Assembly: GCA_017520505.1 (NCBI GenBank)
Contig: JAFXFN010000006.1
Location: 168,091-232,090 of the forward strand
DNA: 64,000 nt
Direction: 5' to 3'
From: Clostridia bacterium
GTDB taxonomy: Bacteria > Bacillota > Clostridia > Oscillospirales > CAG-272
Position 1 is the first letter of the stretch. Each line of letters starts with the position of its first letter. Under the pieces are notes generated by a model that saw nothing but the letters and a program-made list of their open reading frames with translations, searched no databases and was not told where the DNA came from. This document shows, one piece after another, positions 59,922-64,000 of this stretch. A program made the translations under genes and the position numbers.

Positions 59922-60294
59922 TTTTATTTTCCTTTCTGTATCTGTCTATCATTTTCTGTATCTCGTCAAGCTCACCGTCTGATATTTTACGGTGCTTTGT
60001 AAATGCGGCAATAAATGCCGGCATTGAGCCTTCAAAGGTTCTATCCACCATTTCGTTAATTTCCGACGCCTGCACCTCATCCTTGCTTACAAGCGATGTC
60101 ACAACGGTATTTTCGTTTTTCAGAACGCCTCTTTCTGACAGCCGTTTTATAACGGTATACGTCGTTGTGGGCTTCCAGCCGAGGTGTTCACGGCAGAGTT
60201 CAACGAGCTTACTGCTTTTGACAGGCTCATTTTCCCACAGTATAAGACAAAATCTGTATTCACTTTCAAAGATTTTAGGTGTATTCATAATCAT
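59914..60294 (-). CDS. BlaI/MecI/CopY family transcriptional repressor
   Basis: 126 residues. N-terminal winged helix (about 5-70): FESEYRFCLILWENEPVKSSKLVELCREHLGWKPTTTYTVIKRLSERGVL; C-terminal dimerisation and cleavage region with AFIAAFTKHRKISDGELDEIQKMIDRYR. It represses its own promoter and the M56 gene through two palindromic sites at 60303-60344 and is presumably cut by the M56 protease. No beta-lactamase or copper ATPase gene is next to it, so the regulon is unknown. Confidence 0.92.
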   Translation of the reverse strand: MIMNTPKIFESEYRFCLILWENEPVKSSKLVELCREHLGWKPTTTYTVIKRLSERGVLKNENTVVTSLVSKDEVQASEINEMVDRTFEGSMPAFIAAFTKHRKISDGELDEIQKMIDRYRKENKNE

Positions 60295-60302
60295 CCTCCG
60301 TT

Positions 60303-60356
60303 CTCTAATGCGTTAGAGTTCATATATACTCTAACACATTAGAGCTGTTTTGTCAA
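60303..60356 (-). promoter_or_regulatory. blaI promoter with twin CTCTAAnnnnTTAGAG operators
   Basis: Minus strand: TTGACA (60356-60351), 17 nt, TAGAGT (60333-60328). Operators CTCTAATGCGTTAGAG (60303-60318) and CTCTAACACATTAGAG (60329-60344), spaced 26 bp; the second overlaps the -10. Confidence 0.88.
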
Positions 60357-60371
60357 GAGGATTTGAAAATT

Positions 60372-61262
60372 TTAATGATGGTGATGCGTATGATGCGTTG
60401 TGTGAAAATGCTCTGTACTGCATGAGCTTTCACGGCATTCATCTGTGCTTTTCTCGATCTCCACCGTTGCGCATACAATACCGTGTTCGTAAAGCTCTGC
60501 CTTTGCTTTTTCTTTTATCTTATTCACTTCTTCATCTGTGACAATATGTAATGACGCAAGATGGTTTACTCCGTCAATGCTCCACAAATGAACGTGGTGA
60601 ACATCAACCACACCATCAATTTCTTCTATGTGCTTGCATATTTCGGCAATTTCCATACCGTTCGGTACTTTTCCGAGAAAAATATCCGCTATTCCCTTGA
60701 GATTTTTGGCGGCATTTGCAAAAATGAACAGCGAAACGCCGATGCACATAAGAGGATCGATAAGTGTAACATCGGTAAATTTCATAATGACCGCACCGAT
60801 CAAGACGATTACCCATCCGAGAACGTCTTCAAGCATGTGCAGATTTACCGCCCTCTGGTTGACCGTTTCACCGCCGTGTGTAACGAGTGCCGCCGAGAAA
60901 TTCACGACGACACCGATAACGGCAAATATTATCATTCCGTCATAGTTTATCTCAGTCGGGTTGAAAATTCTTAGTACAGCGTTGTATATCACCAAAGCAG
61001 AGCCGAGCAAAAGAATAATCAGCGTTATAAGTCCGCCCAACACCGAGTATCTGCCGTACCCGAAGGTATATTTTTCATCGGGTGCTTTTTTACTTTTTTT
61101 CTCAAGGAAATACGAAAGCCCTATGCTTACACCGTCACCGAGGTCGTGCACGGCATCGGAAACGATGGCAACGCTTCCCGTGAAAATACCGCCGATGAAT
61201 TCAAAGATCGAAAACGATACGTTCAGAATAAATGCGATTAAAATATTTCTTTCACTTTTCAT
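60372..61262 (-). CDS. Cation diffusion facilitator (CDF) family efflux transporter
   Basis: 296 residues from ATG 61262, chosen because GGAG lies 6 nt upstream; an earlier ATG at 61322 would put 20 extra residues into the regulatory region. Metal sites: SDAVHDLGDG in helix 2 and HMLEDVLGW in helix 5; six helices, then a cytoplasmic domain with DGVVDVHHVHLWSI. The C-terminal tail ends HTTHHTHHHH, likely a metal-binding tag. Probably exports Zn2+ or a similar divalent cation. Divergent from a TetR regulator that may control it. Confidence 0.92.
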   Translation of the reverse strand: MKSERNILIAFILNVSFSIFEFIGGIFTGSVAIVSDAVHDLGDGVSIGLSYFLEKKSKKAPDEKYTFGYGRYSVLGGLITLIILLLGSALVIYNAVLRIFNPTEINYDGMIIFAVIGVVVNFSAALVTHGGETVNQRAVNLHMLEDVLGWVIVLIGAVIMKFTDVTLIDPLMCIGVSLFIFANAAKNLKGIADIFLGKVPNGMEIAEICKHIEEIDGVVDVHHVHLWSIDGVNHLASLHIVTDEEVNKIKEKAKAELYEHGIVCATVEIEKSTDECRESSCSTEHFHTTHHTHHHH

Positions 61263-61333
61263 AAGCTTCTCCATTGACTTATTTGATATTTCGTGATACG
61301 ATATATTCGATACCGAACTCATTGTTCAATATC

Positions 61334-61382
61334 ATTATATCATATGCACGTATATATTCAACATACGATATTTTTATCGTAT
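61334..61382 (-). promoter_or_regulatory. CDF promoter and TetR-type operator in the divergent region
   Basis: Minus strand: TTGAAT (61361-61356), 16 nt, TATAAT (61339-61334). A 20-bp palindrome ATACGATA-TTTT-TATCGTAT (61363-61382) lies just upstream of the -35, between this promoter and the TetR gene; a partial match ACGATATATTCGATA is nearer to the CDF start. Confidence 0.72.
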
Positions 61383-61422
61383 TCATTACTGAACAAAAAC
61401 AGAAAATTGTACGGAGAATAAA

Positions 61423-61974
61423 ATGGACAGAAGACAAAAGAAAACACGTCAGGCGATATTCAATGCTTTTACGGAGTTACTTTCAAAAAAAGACTTTGAC
61501 AAAATATCCGTCGGCGAGATAATAGACGAAGCTGACGTCGGCAGAGCGACGTTTTACGCGCATTTTGAAACAAAGGATTTTTTATTAAAAGAGCTTTGTA
61601 AAGAGCTGTTTTGCCACATATTCGACACCGAAAACGGCTGTAATACAGAACACAGACACATTTTTGAATGTGATGGTGAAAGCTCTGTTTTTCTCCATCT
61701 GTTCCGCCATCTGCAGAAAAATGACAATAACATTCTGAAACTGCTGTCTTCACCAAATAACGAATTATTTTTGGGATATTTCAAAGACCAGCTCGAAATT
61801 CTTGTTGTCGATCATATTTCTTTATTTGAAGCGAAAAAAAGAAAAACGATCCCCGATTCCCTTTTCAGGCATCATATAATCTCAACCTTTATAGGAACAC
61901 TCCGCTGGTGGATAGATAACAAAATGAAAGAAACTCCCGAGCGTATAACGGAATATTTCTTTGCGATACTTTAA
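61423..61974 (+). CDS. TetR/AcrR family transcriptional regulator
   Basis: 183 residues. N-terminal TetR HTH (about 1-50): RRQKKTRQAIFNAFTELLSKKDFDKISVGEIIDEADVGRATFYAHFETKDFLLKE; C-terminal ligand-binding/dimer helices with RHHIISTFIGTLRWWIDNKMKETPERITEYFFAI. Divergent from the CDF exporter, with an operator between; a regulator of metal export is a fair inference. Alternatively it responds to another small ligand. Confidence 0.9.
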   Translation: MDRRQKKTRQAIFNAFTELLSKKDFDKISVGEIIDEADVGRATFYAHFETKDFLLKELCKELFCHIFDTENGCNTEHRHIFECDGESSVFLHLFRHLQKNDNNILKLLSSPNNELFLGYFKDQLEILVVDHISLFEAKKRKTIPDSLFRHHIISTFIGTLRWWIDNKMKETPERITEYFFAIL

Positions 61975-62000
61975 AATAACAACAGAAAAGGATATATAAT

Positions 62001-62765
62001 ATGATATGGAATGATGAATTTGATTTAGTATATGACGATTGGATGATAATGGACAATGTAGAACTTGAAAAATCATACGCTGCAAAAGAGCTTTTTCAAT
62101 GTGTGATAAAAAAGTACGGTGATACCGCTGAGACAAAGAAAAAAGTCGATTATCTTTACGAAAAAGCATTGGTTTTAAATCAAAAACTCTCAATGATGTT
62201 GTATGCAAAATATAATATATTCAAAGCAAAATCCGACTTCGAAAGCACACAAAACATGGAATTTCCCGCTTTATACGGCATCGGAAAAACAAGAATATTG
62301 TTTTATCTTGAAAGTATGATCGTGTTTGCACGCAATGCGCTTGACGTTGCAGCTACAGTATATTCAGACTTACTTTTAGATAAACGCCTCGATAGTTTCA
62401 ACGATTTCAGCAAAAAAATAATGAAATCGACAAATACGCAGCTTCAATCATTGAAGGAATATTTTTTAAAAAATTCCGATGACGGACTGTGTGCATACAG
62501 ACTCCTATGCGGTTTAGAAAAAGGCAGGGCGTTGAGAGACATAATAATCCATCAGGCTAATGTTAACCTTATTTACAGCGAGTATAGAGAAAACAGTGAA
62601 AAGGAACGACTGTTTTTAATTTTAAAAAATGAACCGCTTGTAGACCTTGACGATTTTGTATACAGCTTTATTTCAGAGGTCGATGAAATATTCAGTTTAA
62701 CAACAAGATTCTGTGAACAATACATTATAAATAACTCAAGCTTTACACGCAAAAAAGCTGACTGA
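62001..62765 (+). CDS. HEPN-like helical protein of unknown function
   Basis: Not recognised by family. 254 residues, almost all helix. It contains RDIIIHQ (R179-x4-H184), the Rx4-6H signature of HEPN RNase-type domains, in a helical context (GLEKGRALRDIIIHQANVNL). The Cthe_2314-like HEPN group is a possible relative. No toxin partner (nucleotidyltransferase) is adjacent. It has AAAAGGA before the ATG, directly downstream of the TetR gene (26 nt), so it could be on the same message. Ends at a strong terminator. Confidence 0.6.
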   Translation: MIWNDEFDLVYDDWMIMDNVELEKSYAAKELFQCVIKKYGDTAETKKKVDYLYEKALVLNQKLSMMLYAKYNIFKAKSDFESTQNMEFPALYGIGKTRILFYLESMIVFARNALDVAATVYSDLLLDKRLDSFNDFSKKIMKSTNTQLQSLKEYFLKNSDDGLCAYRLLCGLEKGRALRDIIIHQANVNLIYSEYRENSEKERLFLILKNEPLVDLDDFVYSFISEVDEIFSLTTRFCEQYIINNSSFTRKKAD

Positions 62766-62788
62766 TTTGAATTTCAGTCAGCTTTTTT
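62751..62788 (+). terminator. Terminator after the HEPN-like gene
   Basis: Fifteen-bp stem AAAAAAGCTGACTGA / TCAGTCAGCTTTTTT; the coding region ends inside its left arm. Confidence 0.88.
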
Positions 62789-62818
62789 GGCTTTAAGTTT
62801 AATGATATTTATCACAAT

Positions 62819-63646
62819 TCATACGAATCTCTGTGCATAACCGCACTTTTTACATAGTTCTTCTGATGCCTTTCCGCATCTGAAGCCGTCAACAATATTT
62901 TTCGCTCTTTCACAAGATAAAATATTTTCTATATTTTCGCAGAAGATGTTACCGAGGCGGATCACACCGTCGCTGTCGAGACAGCACGGAACAACAGTTC
63001 CGTCACAGAGGATTCCGAATTGGTCTTTCAGTCCGTAACAGAAAAATTTATTACCTTTAACCTCTGCATTTATATCGGGCCACTCAAAACGCTCGCCCCA
63101 TTCAAGATAGATCTTATCTCGTATCTTTATGCCACGGGTGTTTTCTTTCCATTCTCCCGAGATATTTTCTTTGAGCAGTTGCATCGATATATCATTTTTG
63201 CCCTCGTCACAGCCTTTGTTCCAAAGGCGAAAAACGACGATCGTTCCCTTTTCTGCGGCTTCCTTTGCAAAATCAGCGGTCTCATTTACATATCTTTTAT
63301 GAGTGTCGTCGGTTCCGTTTTCAAAGCTGTGTAATGATATATTCACCTTATGTAAGCCCGCATTTAAAAGCTCAGTTTTTCGCTTATTCAAAAGCGTGCC
63401 GTTTGTGGTTATTATCGACTTAAAGCCTCTTTCGCCCGCTGTTTTAATGAATTCGGGAAACTCTGAATGTGTCAGCGGCTCGCCCATCAAATGATAATAA
63501 ATATATTCCGTCTGTCCTTTTAATTTGTCAAGAACAATGGTAAACTCATCAAGGCTCATTTGCCTTTTTTCCCTCTTGTGCCCGTGACAAAACGAACAGT
63601 TCATATTGCATATATTTGTGATTTCTATATAAACCTTATTGTACAT
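62819..63646 (-). CDS. Radical SAM/SPASM domain protein
   Basis: 275 residues. The radical SAM cluster motif is EITNICNMNCSFCHGHKREK (CxxxCxxC, near residue 13), then IYYHLMGEPLTH (GGE-like) and a TTNGTLLN segment. A C-terminal SPASM-type cluster region has FCYGLKDQF, DGTVVPCCLDSDG, and SCERAKNIVDGF and CKKCGYAQRFV. Such enzymes modify peptides or other targets; no RiPP precursor or transporter gene is next to it, unless it lies beyond the window. Overlaps the upstream membrane protein gene by 11 nt. Confidence 0.9.
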   Translation of the reverse strand: MYNKVYIEITNICNMNCSFCHGHKREKRQMSLDEFTIVLDKLKGQTEYIYYHLMGEPLTHSEFPEFIKTAGERGFKSIITTNGTLLNKRKTELLNAGLHKVNISLHSFENGTDDTHKRYVNETADFAKEAAEKGTIVVFRLWNKGCDEGKNDISMQLLKENISGEWKENTRGIKIRDKIYLEWGERFEWPDINAEVKGNKFFCYGLKDQFGILCDGTVVPCCLDSDGVIRLGNIFCENIENILSCERAKNIVDGFRCGKASEELCKKCGYAQRFV

Positions 63647-64000
63647 CTTTTTCCGTCTTTTTGCGTTTCACCCTGATAATAATTTCAAACACCAAGAAAA
63701 TAAGCAGATATGCGCATAATATAAAGTAAATAACGTCTGCATTCCATTCATCATATCTTACCGTACGATCATCTGCAAAATAATGTGTCCATCGAACATC
63801 GTGAGCCGCATCCGAAAGAAAGGCAGGAAAAACATACAGCATATTTCTGATTGCGGGAAAAAGTAATATTTCTCTTTCTTCTTTATATTTCACAATGAAA
63901 TTTATGCCAATTATAATATCTGCAAGCATACACCCCAATGCCACACCGGCTACGATATTATATACTGTATTGACACCGTCATATGTACGAAGATACCCAC
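63636..64000 (-). CDS. Membrane protein, partial (N-terminus outside window)
   Basis: The frame stays open from its stop at 63636 to the right edge, so at least 121 codons are present and no start is visible; a plausible first ATG inside the window would cut a conserved-looking helix. Two or three membrane helices (IVAGVALGCMLADIIIGINFIV, ADVIYFILCAYLLIFLVFEIIIRV) with a basic cytoplasmic tail (KRKKTEKD). Function not recognised. It overlaps the radical SAM gene by 11 nt; the two are cotranscribed. Confidence 0.7.
   Translation of the reverse strand, partial: GYLRTYDGVNTVYNIVAGVALGCMLADIIIGINFIVKYKEEREILLFPAIRNMLYVFPAFLSDAAHDVRWTHYFADDRTVRYDEWNADVIYFILCAYLLIFLVFEIIIRVKRKKTEKDVQ

Noticed and set aside
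57483..60294. Beta-lactam resistance operon
   Set aside because: BlaI/M56 genes only; no beta-lactamase or PBP gene, and the sensor domain does not look like a penicillin-binding one.
1..64000. CRISPR array, prophage, insertion sequence or tRNA
   Set aside because: I saw no evenly spaced repeats, no phage structural or transposase genes, and no cloverleaf with a TTCGA-type arm. A tRNAscan and CRISPR search would settle this.

Overview
The window looks like the chromosome of an anaerobic, Gram-positive gut-type Clostridia, most likely Oscillospiraceae/Ruminococcaceae. The evidence is an NPxTG wall-sorted protein, a lipobox lipoprotein, ECF and MsmX-type (ATPase-less) ABC import systems, [FeFe]-hydrogenase maturases, strong Shine-Dalgarno sites, TTG/GTG starts and many TTGACA-17-TATAAT promoters. 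I saw no rRNA, tRNA, CRISPR array, prophage or insertion sequence. The genes are mostly housekeeping, with a few AT-rich orphan genes and a family of GC-rich intergenic palindromic elements.

Left part (1-14280, minus strand): a partial short-chain dehydrogenase and a VUT-family (queuosine precursor) transporter lie behind a structured leader that looks like a preQ1-type riboswitch with a terminator. Next comes a seven-gene operon read right to left: a 1004-residue solute-binding protein, permease pair A, an NHL-TPR-Yip1 membrane protein, a DUF5696 secreted protein and permease pair B. It has one promoter at the start, one terminator at the end and no ATPase gene. This is the most distinctive system in the window.

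14700-22310: a GNAT acetyltransferase, an Lhr-like helicase, purC, a small metal-binding HMA protein with a promoter-overlapping operator, a TrhA/hemolysin III membrane protein, a pyridoxal/pyridoxamine kinase and an AGCS amino-acid:Na+ symporter under a glycine riboswitch. 22450-26443: a complete maturation cluster for [FeFe] hydrogenase (TM1266-type regulator, hydE, hydG, hydF) without the hydrogenase itself.

26500-41500: an orphan membrane protein; an operon holA - RNase M5-like - gtrA - HAD phosphatase - EamA transporter; a PiT phosphate transporter with almost no leader; divergent DegV and HAD genes; an aldo/keto reductase - ECF S component - DUF1893 operon; a PurF-like protein lacking the catalytic cysteine; an NYN-domain protein with an apparent AUA start; and metF.

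41500-52700: lipoprotein - alr - M50 protease; DUF951 - prfA - tsaC/sua5 - coaE - lytic transglycosylase - M18 aminopeptidase; a sortase-anchored surface protein; and pduL, a NifU-like scaffold protein and a GGGtGRT protein, the last two very probably one system of unknown role. 52700-64000: orphan membrane proteins, a sugar-phosphate isomerase-like protein, a DUF6442/XRE module, a BlaI/M56 sensor pair with twin operators, a CDF cation exporter divergent from a TetR regulator, a HEPN-like protein, a radical SAM/SPASM protein and a partial membrane protein.

Six related GC-rich nested-palindrome elements (15390, 17871, 36414, 53971, 55118, 57363) sit beside gene ends. They share arms and a conserved hairpin but have different inner palindromes; they are the second most interesting signal here.
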